From Qipengyuania gaetbuli (GTDB taxonomy: Bacteria; Pseudomonadota; Alphaproteobacteria; Sphingomonadales; Sphingomonadaceae): a DNA stretch of 64,000 bases. The notes under the pieces were generated by a model. That model worked only from the letters and a program-made list of their open reading frames with translations. It searched no databases and was not told the DNA's origin. The translations under genes were made by a program, and so were the position numbers. Shown in pieces: positions 38,044 to 47,030 of the stretch. Position 1 is the first letter of the stretch; the number at the start of each line of letters is the position of its first letter. The stretch covers positions 1,984,001-2,048,000 of the forward strand of contig NZ_WTYF01000004.1 in NCBI RefSeq assembly GCF_009827315.1, read 5' to 3'.

Positions 38044-38750
38044 GCGGTTTCCCGCGGGCGCGTGGTCACGAATTCGATCTTCTTGTCATAGGGCGCACCG
38101 ACGATCATGCGCTGGACGTAGACGCCCGGCAGGTGGATGCAGTCGGGATCGAGGCTGCCGGCCGGCACCACTTCTTCCACCTCGACGACGCAGACCTTGC
38201 CGCAGGTCGCTGCCGGCAGGTTGAAGTTGCGCGCGGTCTTGCGGAAGACGAGGTTGCCGGTCTCGTCGGCCTTCCAAGCCTTCACGATGGCGAGGTCGGC
38301 GAAGATGCCGCGCTCAAGGATGTATTCCTCGCCGTCGAAAACCTTGGTTTCCTTGCCTTCGGCGACCTGCGTGCCGACGCCGGTCTTGGTGTAGAAACCA
38401 GGGATGCCCGCGCCGCCGGCGCGCATGCGTTCGGCGAGCGTGCCCTGGGGACAGAACTCGACTTCCAGTTCGCCGGAGAGGAACTGGCGCTCGAACTCCT
38501 TGTTCTCGCCGACATAGGAAGAGATCATTTTCTTCACCTGCTGCGTGCGCAGCAGCATCCCGATGCCCTCGTTGTCGATGCCGGCGTTGTTGCTGGCGAA
38601 GGTCAGGCCCTTCACCCCGCTTTCGCGGATCGCTTCCAGCAGGCGTTCGGGAATGCCGCACAGGCCGAAGCCCCCGCTGGCGATGAGCATGTCGTCTTTC
38701 AGGATGCCCTCGAGGGCGCTGGCGGCGTCGGGATAAAGCTTGTTCATCAA
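38040..38750 (-). CDS. scoA: 3-oxoacid CoA-transferase subunit A
   Basis: The alpha subunit is 236 residues with the CoA-binding segment IASGGFGLCGIPERLLEAI near the N-terminus and a C-terminal RPRETA tail. It is the first gene of a minus-strand operon scoA, NTF2-like, HAD phosphatase, scoB. A GGAGG Shine-Dalgarno sequence sits just before the ATG. It faces a 464-base intergenic region shared with the cdc48-like gene on the other strand. Confidence 0.94.
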   Translation of the reverse strand: MMNKLYPDAASALEGILKDDMLIASGGFGLCGIPERLLEAIRESGVKGLTFASNNAGIDNEGIGMLLRTQQVKKMISSYVGENKEFERQFLSGELEVEFCPQGTLAERMRAGGAGIPGFYTKTGVGTQVAEGKETKVFDGEEYILERGIFADLAIVKAWKADETGNLVFRKTARNFNLPAATCGKVCVVEVEEVVPAGSLDPDCIHLPGVYVQRMIVGAPYDKKIEFVTTRPRETA

Positions 38751-39021
38751 TCCTCCGTTACGGCATGGCTGCTAGCCTTGGACCGGTCGCCTGTCACCCC
38801 TGAAGAATGGCGCGGGCGTGTAAGAGAAGCATCGCATTTGCCATTGCAGCATAATGTGCCATTCTTTTTAGAACTTAGGGGGTATGGATAGGCATTTGCG
38901 CTGCAGATGCGAAAAGGCCCCTGAAGTCAGCCTTCGTTAATTCAATTATTTGGCTCCATATGTTGCGCCTCGTGCAACAAACCATGTGCTTTTCGCACTT
39001 GCACAAAATGTGTCCGATAAG

Positions 39022-39097
39022 CATATGTGGGCCTGCCTTTCAGGCATCCTCTCCCAAGACTTTCCAAGCCCGGCTGGATTTCCAGCCGGGCTTTTTT
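39022..39097 (+). ncRNA. Candidate small RNA ending in a strong terminator
   Basis: A plausible promoter (TTGCAC at 38999-39004, 17-base spacer, CATATG at 39022-39027) precedes a short segment with three parts. First is a 5-bp hairpin GCCTG/CAGGC (39031-39045). Second is an unpaired C-rich stretch ATCCTCTCCC (39046-39055) that resembles anti-Shine-Dalgarno loops of alphaproteobacterial sRNAs. Third is a rho-independent terminator. There is no start codon or coding sign. The alternative is a 5' leader attenuator for the downstream AAA ATPase gene. Confidence 0.42.
39068..39097 (+). terminator. Strong rho-independent terminator
   Basis: A 10-bp perfect GC-rich stem GCCCGGCTGG/CCAGCCGGGC (39068-39077 with 39082-39091) has a loop ATTT and is followed by six T. 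It lies on the plus strand 118 bases before the cdc48-like start, with no upstream plus-strand gene to terminate within 5 kb. Confidence 0.88.
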
Positions 39098-39214
39098 CTT
39101 GCCTGCACGGGGCTTTTCTCCGGACCCCTTGAGCCTCTCGCTCATTGCAACCTTGCACGGTGACCCCATCTGGGGGGCAACCGGAAACGAGTTGACGGAA
39201 GGGAGACTACCCAG

Positions 39215-41524
39215 ATGGCCGATGCCGACGCTGCGACTGCCGTGGAAGACAAGACGGTGCGGCTCCAGGTCGCCGCTGCCCGCCAGGAGGAAAGCGGCCA
39301 GGGGATAGCCCGCATGCCGCGTTCGGCGTTCCAGGCGCTGGGCATCACCGAAGGCGATACCGTCCAGATCACCGGCAAGCGCGACACAGTAGCGATTGCC
39401 ATGGCCGCTTACGACGAGGACCAGACGCTCGACGTCATCCGCCTCGACGGCCTCCAGCGCGGCAATGCCGAGGTCGGCTCGGGCGAGCACGTGAAGGTCG
39501 TGGCTGCCGAATCACGGCCCGCCACCCGCGTGGTCTTCGCACCCGCTACCCGCGAAATGCGTCTGCAAGGTCCGGCGCAGGCGCTCAAGCGCAACTTCTT
39601 CCGTAAGCCGATCATGGCCGGCGACCTCGTCGCCACCACCGGCCAGCAGCCGGTACAGAACCTTCCGCCCAACGTGCGCGGGATGTTCAATGCACCGGCC
39701 TATGCGCTGACCCAAATCCGTCTCTCGGTCGTGTCGACCAGCCCCAAGGGTATTGTCCACATCGACGAGAATACCGAGGTCGAGCTGCGCGCCGAGTTCG
39801 AGGAGCCGCGCGATGCCCGCGCCGTCGTCAATTACGACGACGTTGGCGGCATGGGCGACACCATCCAGGCGCTGCGCGAGATGGTCGAACTTCCGCTGCG
39901 CTATCCCGAGCTGTTCACCCGCCTCGGCGTCGATCCGCCCAAGGGCGTGCTGCTCCACGGCCCACCCGGGACCGGCAAGACGCGCCTCGCGCAGGCGGTA
40001 GCCAATGAGAGCGACGCCAATTTCTTCGCCATCAACGGCCCGGAAATCATGGGCTCGGGCTATGGCGAGAGCGAGAAGGCCCTGCGCCAGGTGTTCGATG
40101 AGGCGAGCAAGTCCTCGCCTGCCATCGTCTTCATCGACGAGATCGATTCCATTGCGCCCAAGCGCGACCGCGTGCCGGGCGAGGCGGAAAAGCGCCTCGT
40201 AGCCCAGCTGCTCACGCTGATGGACGGGCTGGAAGCGCGCTCGAACCTCGTGGTGATCGCGGCGACCAATCGCCCCGACGCCATCGACGAGGCCTTGCGC
40301 CGTCCGGGCCGTTTCGACCGCGAAATCGTCATCGGCGTGCCCGACGAAAAGGGCCGGCGCGAGATTCTGGGCATCCACACCCGCGGCATGCCGCTGGGCG
40401 ACAAGGTGGATCTCAACGAGCTCGCCAAGGCAACCTACGGCTTCGTCGGTGCGGATATCGCTGCCCTGTCGCGCGAGGCCGCGATCGACGCGGTGCGCCG
40501 GATCATGCCCAAGCTCGATCTCGACGAGCGCACGGTCCCGCCCGAAGTGCTCGACGAGCTCTTCGTCAGTCGCGAGGACTTTCTTTCCGCGCTCAAGCGC
40601 ATCCAGCCTTCCGCCATGCGCGAAGTAATGGTCCAGGTGCCCAATGTCGGCTGGTCCGACATCGGCGGCGTGGGCGATGCGATCGAAAAGCTGAAAGAAG
40701 GCATCGAACTACCGCTCAAGAACCCCGACGCATTCCACCGGCTGGGTATCCGTCCGGCCAAGGGCTTCCTGCTCTATGGCCCGCCCGGTACCGGCAAGAC
40801 GCTGCTGGCCAAGGCCGTCGCAAAGGAGGCGGAGGCGAATTTCATCTCGATGAAGAGTTCGGACCTCCTGTCGAAATGGTACGGCGAGAGCGAGCAACAG
40901 ATCGCCCGCATGTTCAAGCGCGCCCGCGCGGTCGCGCCCTGCGTCGTCTTCATCGACGAGATCGACAGCCTCGTCCCGGCGCGCGGCAGCGGTCAGGGCG
41001 AACCGCAGGTCACCGGCCGCGTCGTCAACACGATCCTTGCCGAGATGGACGGGCTGGAGGAACTCCAGTCGGTCGTCGTCATCGGCGCGACCAATCGGCC
41101 CACGCTGGTCGATCCAGCGCTGCTGCGACCCGGCCGTTTCGACGAATTGGTCTATGTCGGTACGCCCGACAGGGCCGGACGCGAGCAGATCCTCGGCATC
41201 CACACCGAAAACATGCCGCTGGCCGCCGATGTTTCGCTGGCCGACGTGGCGGGCAAGACCGAACGCTTCACCGGCGCCGACCTCGAAGACGTGGTGCGCC
41301 GGGCAGGCCTCAACGCATTGCAGCGGGCAGGCGGGGATGTGCAGGAAGTGGCGGCAGTCGACTTCGAGGAAGCCTTGAAGGACAGCCGCGCGACCGTGAC
41401 CTCGCAGATGGAAGCCGAATACCAGAAGATGCGCGGCGAACTGAAGAAGCGCGCGGCCGAAATCCAGCCAATCGGCTTCATTCACGAAGGCATGGTCGAA
41501 AGCACGCGCGACCAGAAACACTGA
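39215..41524 (+). CDS. CDC48/VCP-type double AAA ATPase
   Basis: The 769-residue protein has the full Cdc48 layout. An N-terminal substrate/cofactor domain of about 190 residues (double-psi beta barrel part with MPRSAFQALGITEGDTV) is followed by two AAA modules. Both have Walker A GPPGTGKT, and Walker B reads FIDEIDSIAPKR in D1 and FIDEIDSLVPARG in D2, each followed by RPGRFD-type arginine-finger regions. Cdc48 uses ATP to unfold or extract proteins. In bacteria it occurs in scattered lineages, including some alphaproteobacteria. GGAAGGGAG precedes the ATG. The region upstream holds a strong terminator. The substrate is unknown. Confidence 0.94.
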   Translation: MADADAATAVEDKTVRLQVAAARQEESGQGIARMPRSAFQALGITEGDTVQITGKRDTVAIAMAAYDEDQTLDVIRLDGLQRGNAEVGSGEHVKVVAAESRPATRVVFAPATREMRLQGPAQALKRNFFRKPIMAGDLVATTGQQPVQNLPPNVRGMFNAPAYALTQIRLSVVSTSPKGIVHIDENTEVELRAEFEEPRDARAVVNYDDVGGMGDTIQALREMVELPLRYPELFTRLGVDPPKGVLLHGPPGTGKTRLAQAVANESDANFFAINGPEIMGSGYGESEKALRQVFDEASKSSPAIVFIDEIDSIAPKRDRVPGEAEKRLVAQLLTLMDGLEARSNLVVIAATNRPDAIDEALRRPGRFDREIVIGVPDEKGRREILGIHTRGMPLGDKVDLNELAKATYGFVGADIAALSREAAIDAVRRIMPKLDLDERTVPPEVLDELFVSREDFLSALKRIQPSAMREVMVQVPNVGWSDIGGVGDAIEKLKEGIELPLKNPDAFHRLGIRPAKGFLLYGPPGTGKTLLAKAVAKEAEANFISMKSSDLLSKWYGESEQQIARMFKRARAVAPCVVFIDEIDSLVPARGSGQGEPQVTGRVVNTILAEMDGLEELQSVVVIGATNRPTLVDPALLRPGRFDELVYVGTPDRAGREQILGIHTENMPLAADVSLADVAGKTERFTGADLEDVVRRAGLNALQRAGGDVQEVAAVDFEEALKDSRATVTSQMEAEYQKMRGELKKRAAEIQPIGFIHEGMVESTRDQKH

Positions 41525-41543
41525 GCCGCAGCGGGCGGAAGGG

Positions 41544-42623
41544 TCAGACCTCTTTCGCCCGCGCGTTGGCCGCTTCGACTTCGAGGCGGTGGCGGATAAG
41601 CGCATCCGGCTGGTTTTCGCGCAGCCACTTCACCATGTGTTCGCGCACCGCGCAGCGCAGGTTGAAGAGATCGCCGATAGTCTCTGCGCTCATCGACAGG
41701 CGCAGCTCGATGCTTTCCGGATAGGCTTCGGTCATGACTAGCGCGAGATTGCGGCCGTCCCACAGGGGGTGCGCTTTTACGAAGGCTTCGAACTCCTCGC
41801 GGATCGGCTCGACCTCGCTTGCCGGGTCGAGATGGAGCATGACCGGGCCGGTCAGCTTCTCGCTTACCCGTGACCAGTTCTCGAACGTGTTGTCGAGGAA
41901 GCGTGCGGTCGGCACCACCAGCACGCGTTCGTCCCAGGTCCGCACTGTCACGAAGCTCATGCGGATCTCTTCCACGCGCCCGGCCTGGCCGTCCACCTTG
42001 ACGAGGTCCCCGATGCGGAGCGGCTGGGTCAGCGCCATCTGGAGGCCTGCGATCAGAGACTTCAGCGCCGGTTGGGCGGCAGCACCGATGGCCAGTGCGG
42101 CAAGACCGGCCGATGCAAGCATGGTGGTGCCGACCTTGGCGACACCCGGAATGCTCAGCATGATCAGCGAGACGGTGATGATGACGATGGCGAAGGTCGC
42201 GGTGCGCGACAGGATCGCGATGCGCGTGCGCAGCGAACGGGTCGCCACCTCGTCGCCTGCCAGTTCTACCTGGCGTTCGTATCCGGCTGCGAAACCCTTG
42301 ACCACGGCATAGGCGACCCAGCCCAGAACGAAGGGCTGGAGGAATTTTGCCAGAACGTCCCAGCCGTCACCGACGAGGTGGTCGTTTTCAGCTGCAATCG
42401 AGATGGCAAACCCGATCATGGCCCAGCGCAGCGGCTTGCGCACGCGCTGGACGATCACGTCGTCGATCTGGCTTTCCGAGGCGCTGGTGAACCGCCGCAG
42501 CAGGGCGAAGGCGACGTAATGGACGATCAGCGCGAGGACGATCGAGCTGCCCAGCGCGACTGCGGTTTCAATCAGGCCTTCGTAGGAAATCGGCCAGTTG
42601 CGGGGATCGTAGCGTTCTAGCAT
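41544..42623 (-). CDS. MscS-family mechanosensitive ion channel
   Basis: The 359-residue inner-membrane protein has four or five predicted membrane helices. A pore region with a Gly/Ala-rich helix (TTMLASAGLAALAIGAAAQP) follows, and then the MscS beta domain (LTQPLRIGDLVKVDGQAGRV). It resembles longer plant-like or YbdG-type MscS proteins. It is a second MscS homologue in this window and, unlike the BON-MscS gene, it has no signal peptide. It converges with the cdc48-like gene. Confidence 0.9.
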   Translation of the reverse strand: MLERYDPRNWPISYEGLIETAVALGSSIVLALIVHYVAFALLRRFTSASESQIDDVIVQRVRKPLRWAMIGFAISIAAENDHLVGDGWDVLAKFLQPFVLGWVAYAVVKGFAAGYERQVELAGDEVATRSLRTRIAILSRTATFAIVIITVSLIMLSIPGVAKVGTTMLASAGLAALAIGAAAQPALKSLIAGLQMALTQPLRIGDLVKVDGQAGRVEEIRMSFVTVRTWDERVLVVPTARFLDNTFENWSRVSEKLTGPVMLHLDPASEVEPIREEFEAFVKAHPLWDGRNLALVMTEAYPESIELRLSMSAETIGDLFNLRCAVREHMVKWLRENQPDALIRHRLEVEAANARAKEV

Positions 42624-42635
42624 CGGCAGCGGCGA

Positions 42636-43937
42636 CTACGGATTGGCGTTATCGGTTGCAAGCGAAGCGGGGCCTTCGTCGGCAGGCAGGTCGATAGTCA
42701 CGACGAGCCCGTCGGGCGTGAAATCCCGCGTGACCGATCCGCCGAACTGGCGCGCGGCGGAGTTCATCAGCAGGCTGCCGAAGCCCTGCCGCTCGGGCTC
42801 TCCGTCGAGAGGGACGCCGCTTTCCTTCCACACCAGCACGACGCGATCGTCCTTGCGTTCCCAGGATACGTCGATGGTCCCGCCGTTCGCCCAGGCACCG
42901 TATTTCACGGCATTGGTGGTCAGCTCATGGAACACGAGGCCGAGCGGCGTGATCCGCTTGGCTGGGACAAGTACTTCGGGGCCGCCGATGGTCGCCGTTT
43001 GCGAAGACGAGCGGTAGGGTGCGAGCGAGGTGTCGACCAGCGCCTCGAGCGAAGCGACCTGTGTCTCCAGCGCACCCTGACTTACTTCGTGCGCGGTCAG
43101 GAGCGCGCGAATACGCTCAGAAATGCTGTCCGTGACAGGCTTTGCTTCCGGTTTGTCGCGCGCGCTCATCTGGACGATGGCGAGGACCACCGCGAAGAGG
43201 TTCTTCACGCGGTGGTTGAGTTCGCGCGCAAGCAGGTCGGCGCGGTCGCGTGCCTCGACCACGGCAGCGGCCTGTGCGGCCTCCGCTTCGGCCCGGGCGG
43301 CCCGCGATACCAGCCTCGCGCCCAGCAGGATGGCGATCAGGATAAGGACGATGAGACCGCCGAGCAGCGGCAGGATGCGTGCCTCCAACCGGGCGGTTTC
43401 CGCAGCCTGTGCGGCCAGGATGTCGCGTTCGATCAGGCGCATTTCCTCGATCGCACGGCGCAGCCGTTCCATCGCTTCCTGCCCTTCGTCGGACAGGACC
43501 GCACGACGCGCATCGAGCAGGCGGCCGTCCTGCACCAGCAGCACGCTGCGTTCCATCTCGGCGAACTTGGCGCGTGCCAGGGCATCGATCTGGTCGAGCA
43601 GCTCTTCCTGCCTGACCGTGGTCTGCCCCTTGAGCAGTGCACGCAGGCGGCGCAGCGTCGGTTCGATCTGTTCGCTGCCTTCCTCGTAGGATGCGAGGTA
43701 ACGCCGGTCGAGCGTGATGAGATAGCCGCGCTGGCCGGTTTCCGCATTGAGCGCGGCGACTTCGACCTGCTGCAATTCGGCAAGCACGCTGGCAGTCAGG
43801 CGCGACTGTTCTCGCTCGTCCCGTTCACTGGAGAGTGTCTGGTAGACGAGGTAGACGACCGCGATCATCAACGCGAAGATGACGAGCGACATCGCCGCAT
43901 TGGGCCATCGGCGCGTCGTGCGCACAGCGGCGATCAT
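42636..43937 (-). CDS. CHASE3-domain sensor histidine kinase (HWE/HisKA_2 class)
   Basis: The 433-residue protein has an N-terminal membrane helix (about 17-34), a periplasmic CHASE3-like helical sensor (about 35-185), and a second membrane helix (about 189-207). The cytoplasmic kinase has its phospho-acceptor H242 in LARELNHRVKNLFAVV and a C-terminal ATPase domain with HELTTNAVKYGAW. The ELNHRVKN box marks the HisKA_2/HWE class, often in general stress or light signalling. The ATG at 43937 is directly behind an AAGGAG; a GTG at 43925 is an alternative with better spacing. It follows polA by 5 bases. No cognate response regulator is adjacent. Confidence 0.88.
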   Translation of the reverse strand: MIAAVRTTRRWPNAAMSLVIFALMIAVVYLVYQTLSSERDEREQSRLTASVLAELQQVEVAALNAETGQRGYLITLDRRYLASYEEGSEQIEPTLRRLRALLKGQTTVRQEELLDQIDALARAKFAEMERSVLLVQDGRLLDARRAVLSDEGQEAMERLRRAIEEMRLIERDILAAQAAETARLEARILPLLGGLIVLILIAILLGARLVSRAARAEAEAAQAAAVVEARDRADLLARELNHRVKNLFAVVLAIVQMSARDKPEAKPVTDSISERIRALLTAHEVSQGALETQVASLEALVDTSLAPYRSSSQTATIGGPEVLVPAKRITPLGLVFHELTTNAVKYGAWANGGTIDVSWERKDDRVVLVWKESGVPLDGEPERQGFGSLLMNSAARQFGGSVTRDFTPDGLVVTIDLPADEGPASLATDNANP

Positions 43938-43942
43938 CTCCT

Positions 43943-46780
43943 TCAATGCGCGGCCCCCCAGCTCTTGCCGGTCCCGATTTCGACGCCGAGCGGGACATCG
44001 AGGCTGACCGCGGGGCCGGCCGCACCGGCCATGACCTCCTCGATCACCTTCGAAGCGCGTTCGACGTCCCCTTCGGGCAGTTCGAAAACGAGTTCGTCGT
44101 GCACTTGGAGCAGCATACGCACCTTGTCGAGCCCTGCGTTTACAAGGGCTTCGTCCATGCGGACCATGGCGCGCTTGATGATGTCGGCGCTGGTGCCCTG
44201 GATGGGCGCGTTGATCGCCGCGCGCTCGCTGCCCTGCCGTTCGGCCTGGTTCTTGGACGAGATGCGCGGAAACCATGTCTTGCGGCCGAACAGTGTCTCC
44301 GAATAGCCGCGCTCGCGCACCCGCTCGAGCGTTTCGAGGATGTAGCGCTGGATGCCTGGGAAGCGCTGGAAATAGGTGTCGATCATGGCCTGCGCCTCGT
44401 CCGGCTCGACCTTGAGACGGCCGGCAAGGCCCCAGCGCGAAATGCCGTAGAGAATGGCGAAGTTGATCGTCTTGGCCCGGGCGCGGGTATCGCGCGTCAC
44501 TTCGCCGAACATCTCGGTCGCCGTGCGCGCGTGGATGTCCTCGCCATTGGCGAAGGCGTCCTTGAGCGGGCCGACATCGGCCATGTGCGCGGCCAGCCGC
44601 AGCTCGATCTGCGAATAGTCGGCGGCGAGCAGGACATTGCCTTCTTCGGCAACGAATGCCTCGCGGATCTGGCGGCCGATTTCGGTGCGGATGGGGATGT
44701 TCTGCAGGTTAGGGTCGGTCGAGGAAAGGCGCCCGGTCTGCGCGCCCACGAGGCTGTAGCTCGTATGGACCCGGCCGGTTTTCGGATTGATCGCGTCCTG
44801 CAACGCGTCGGTATAGGTCGACTTCAACTTGCTGAGCTGGCGCCATTCCAGCACCTTGTCGGCGATTTCCGCGCCTTCGCCCGACAGGCGTTCGAGCACC
44901 GACTGGTCGGTCGAATACTGGCCGCTCTTGCCCTTCTTGCCGCCCTTGTAGCCGAGCGTGTCGAACAGCACGTCGCCCAATTGCTTGGGGCTGCCGACGG
45001 TGAATTCTGCGCCGGCAAGCGCGTGGATCTCCTTTTCCAGCCGTCCGGTCTCGGTCGCGAATTCTTCCGACAGCTTGGCCAGCCGCGCCCGGTCGACCTC
45101 GATGCCGCGCTGTTCCATCCGGGCGACTACGGGCACCAGCGGCCGGTCGACACGCTCGTAAATGGCCGCACCGCCTTCATCCGGCAGGCGCCGCTTCAGG
45201 TGCTGGTAGAGCCGCCATGTGACGTCGGCGTCCTCGGCGGCATATTCGGTCGCCTTGTCGAGCGGGACCTCGCCGAAGGGGATGGCCTTCTTGCCGGTGC
45301 CGCACACCTCCTTGAACGCGATGCAGGTGTGGCCGAGGTGCCGTTCGGCAAGCTCGTCCATGCCGTGGCCGCCGCCGATCCCGTCGAGGCCGCGCCCCGC
45401 ATCGAGGTCGAAGCTGATGACCATCGTATCCTCGACCGGCGCGACCTCGACGTCGTAGCGAGAAAGGACGTTGAGGTCGTATTTGCCGTTGTGCAGGACC
45501 TTGATCACCGCATCGGAGGCCAGCAGCGGGCGCAGCGCGGAAAGCGCGGCATCCAGCGACACCTGGTCGGGCTTTTCGGCGAACATGTCGGTCCCGCCGT
45601 GGGCGAGCGGAATGTAGCAGGCATCGTTCGGGCCGAGCGCAAGGCTGATGCCGACGAGGTCCGCCGCCATGCTGTCGAGCGCACTCGTCTCGGTATCTAT
45701 GGCGACCAGCCGTGCGGCCCTGGCGCGCTCGATCCAGTGCTCGAGGCGCTCTATCGACTGGACGCATTCATAGGCGCTCCGGTCGACCTTCGGCATCTCG
45801 GGTAGCGGCTGCCGGCTACCCTCGGCATTGGCGGGAGCGCTGGCGTTTTCCTGCTTGGCGGGATTGAGCTCGGTGGGCCTGCCGGGGCTCCCGGCACCGG
45901 CATCGAGGCGGCGCAGCAGGCTGGTGAAGCCGTGCTTTTCGAGGAACTGGGCAAGCGGGCCGGGCGGCACGCCGTCGAGCTTCATGTCCTCGAGCGCGAC
46001 GGGCAGGGGGCAGTCCTCCTTGAGCGTCACGAGAATGCGGCTGAGTTCCGCGTCCGCGCGGTGTTCCAGCAGCCGCTCCTTGAGCTTGGACTTCTTCATG
46101 TCCTCTGCCGAATCGAGCGCAGCTGTCAGGTCGCCATGCTCGGCAATGAGCTTGCTTGCGGTCTTGGGCCCGACGCCGAAGATGCCCGGGATATTGTCGA
46201 CCGAATCGCCCATCAGGGCGAGCACGTCGCCCACCTTTTCCGGCGGGACGCCGAACTTTTCCTCGACCTCCTCGATGTAGATGCGCGCGCTCTTCATCGT
46301 GTCGAGCATGTCGATGCGCGCGCCGTCCTTCTCGCCGACGAGCTGCATCAGGTCCTTGTCGGAAGACACGATGGTCACGTCCCAGCCCTGTGCCTGCGCG
46401 GCCCGGGCATAGGAGGCGATCATGTCGTCGGCCTCGACATCGGGCTCCTCGATGCAGGGCAGCGAGAAGGCGCGCGTCGCATCGCGGATCAGCGGGAACT
46501 GGGGCACGAGGTCTTCGGGCGGAGCGGGCCGGTTGGCCTTGTACTGGTCGTAGATCTCGTTGCGGAAGGAATGGCTCGACTTGTCGAGAATCACCGCGAG
46601 GTGCGTCGGGCCTTCCGCCTTGTCGAGATCCTCCGCCAGCTTCCACAGCATGGTGGTGTAGCCGTAAACCGCGCCGACCGGTGTGCCTTCGGGATCAGTG
46701 AGGGGCGGCAGCCTGTGATAGGCGCGGAAAATGTAGGCGGACCCGTCGACGAGATAGAGGTGCTTTTTATCGGCCATCAT
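43943..46780 (-). CDS. polA: DNA polymerase I
   Basis: PolA fills gaps and removes RNA primers. The 945-residue protein has an N-terminal 5'-3' exonuclease domain, a 3'-5' exonuclease domain with the DxE motif in VAIDTETSALDS, and the polymerase domain with DYSQIELRLAAH (motif A), RAAINAPIQGTSADIIKRAM (motif B) and QVHDELVFE (motif C). The start is the ATG at 46780 (or 46777). An open frame continues another 38 codons upstream but is not conserved and overlaps a repeat-rich leader. The downstream kinase gene starts 5 bases after its stop. Confidence 0.96.
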   Translation of the reverse strand: MMADKKHLYLVDGSAYIFRAYHRLPPLTDPEGTPVGAVYGYTTMLWKLAEDLDKAEGPTHLAVILDKSSHSFRNEIYDQYKANRPAPPEDLVPQFPLIRDATRAFSLPCIEEPDVEADDMIASYARAAQAQGWDVTIVSSDKDLMQLVGEKDGARIDMLDTMKSARIYIEEVEEKFGVPPEKVGDVLALMGDSVDNIPGIFGVGPKTASKLIAEHGDLTAALDSAEDMKKSKLKERLLEHRADAELSRILVTLKEDCPLPVALEDMKLDGVPPGPLAQFLEKHGFTSLLRRLDAGAGSPGRPTELNPAKQENASAPANAEGSRQPLPEMPKVDRSAYECVQSIERLEHWIERARAARLVAIDTETSALDSMAADLVGISLALGPNDACYIPLAHGGTDMFAEKPDQVSLDAALSALRPLLASDAVIKVLHNGKYDLNVLSRYDVEVAPVEDTMVISFDLDAGRGLDGIGGGHGMDELAERHLGHTCIAFKEVCGTGKKAIPFGEVPLDKATEYAAEDADVTWRLYQHLKRRLPDEGGAAIYERVDRPLVPVVARMEQRGIEVDRARLAKLSEEFATETGRLEKEIHALAGAEFTVGSPKQLGDVLFDTLGYKGGKKGKSGQYSTDQSVLERLSGEGAEIADKVLEWRQLSKLKSTYTDALQDAINPKTGRVHTSYSLVGAQTGRLSSTDPNLQNIPIRTEIGRQIREAFVAEEGNVLLAADYSQIELRLAAHMADVGPLKDAFANGEDIHARTATEMFGEVTRDTRARAKTINFAILYGISRWGLAGRLKVEPDEAQAMIDTYFQRFPGIQRYILETLERVRERGYSETLFGRKTWFPRISSKNQAERQGSERAAINAPIQGTSADIIKRAMVRMDEALVNAGLDKVRMLLQVHDELVFELPEGDVERASKVIEEVMAGAAGPAVSLDVPLGVEIGTGKSWGAAH

Positions 46781-46800
46781 GGCGCTGCCTAGCAGCGGTT

Positions 46801-46970
46801 GAGGGTCTTGGGGAGCGGAAAGGCCTCGAAAAAATGTGGCCGACAAATGGCGGAAATCGGGCGATTTGGGGGCAAATGAGGCGAATTTGGGCATGAATGT
46901 GGCGAAATCGCTTGCAGCGCCACAATCCGGCCATTATTTAGGGCCTCGTAAGGCCTCGAAAGGGTCTTGC
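46801..46970. repeat. Short direct repeats between polA and the Ala/Glu-rich lipoprotein gene
   Basis: The 12-mer AAGGCCTCGAAA occurs at 46820-46831 and again at 46950-46961. The second copy is preceded by a partial copy GGCCTCG (46942-46948) and followed by GGGTCTTG, which also appears before the first copy at 46803-46810. GCGAATTTGGG- and GGCGATTTGGG-type sequences lie between. The repeats flank the divergent promoter region. No known transposon or integration-host pattern fits. Confidence 0.5.
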
Positions 46971-47030
46971 GCGGAGGAGGCGGATCATCGCCGAATTCGC
47001 ACCCAAACTCGCTGTTTAAGGATTTATCTT

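Larger units (their letters stand above)
38751..39214. other. 464-base intergenic region between scoA and the cdc48-like gene
   Basis: This is the longest gene-free stretch of the window and is AT-richer than its neighbours. It must contain the minus-strand promoter of the sco operon and plus-strand signals for the AAA ATPase. It includes a candidate small RNA with a strong terminator (39028-39097) and an imperfect hairpin GCATTTGC/GCAGATGC near 38893. No open frame here has convincing coding character. Confidence 0.6.

Noticed and set aside
46781..46894. N-terminal extension of PolA upstream of 46780
   Set aside because: The frame is open, but the extra residues have no homology with PolA N-termini and overlap the repeat-rich leader.
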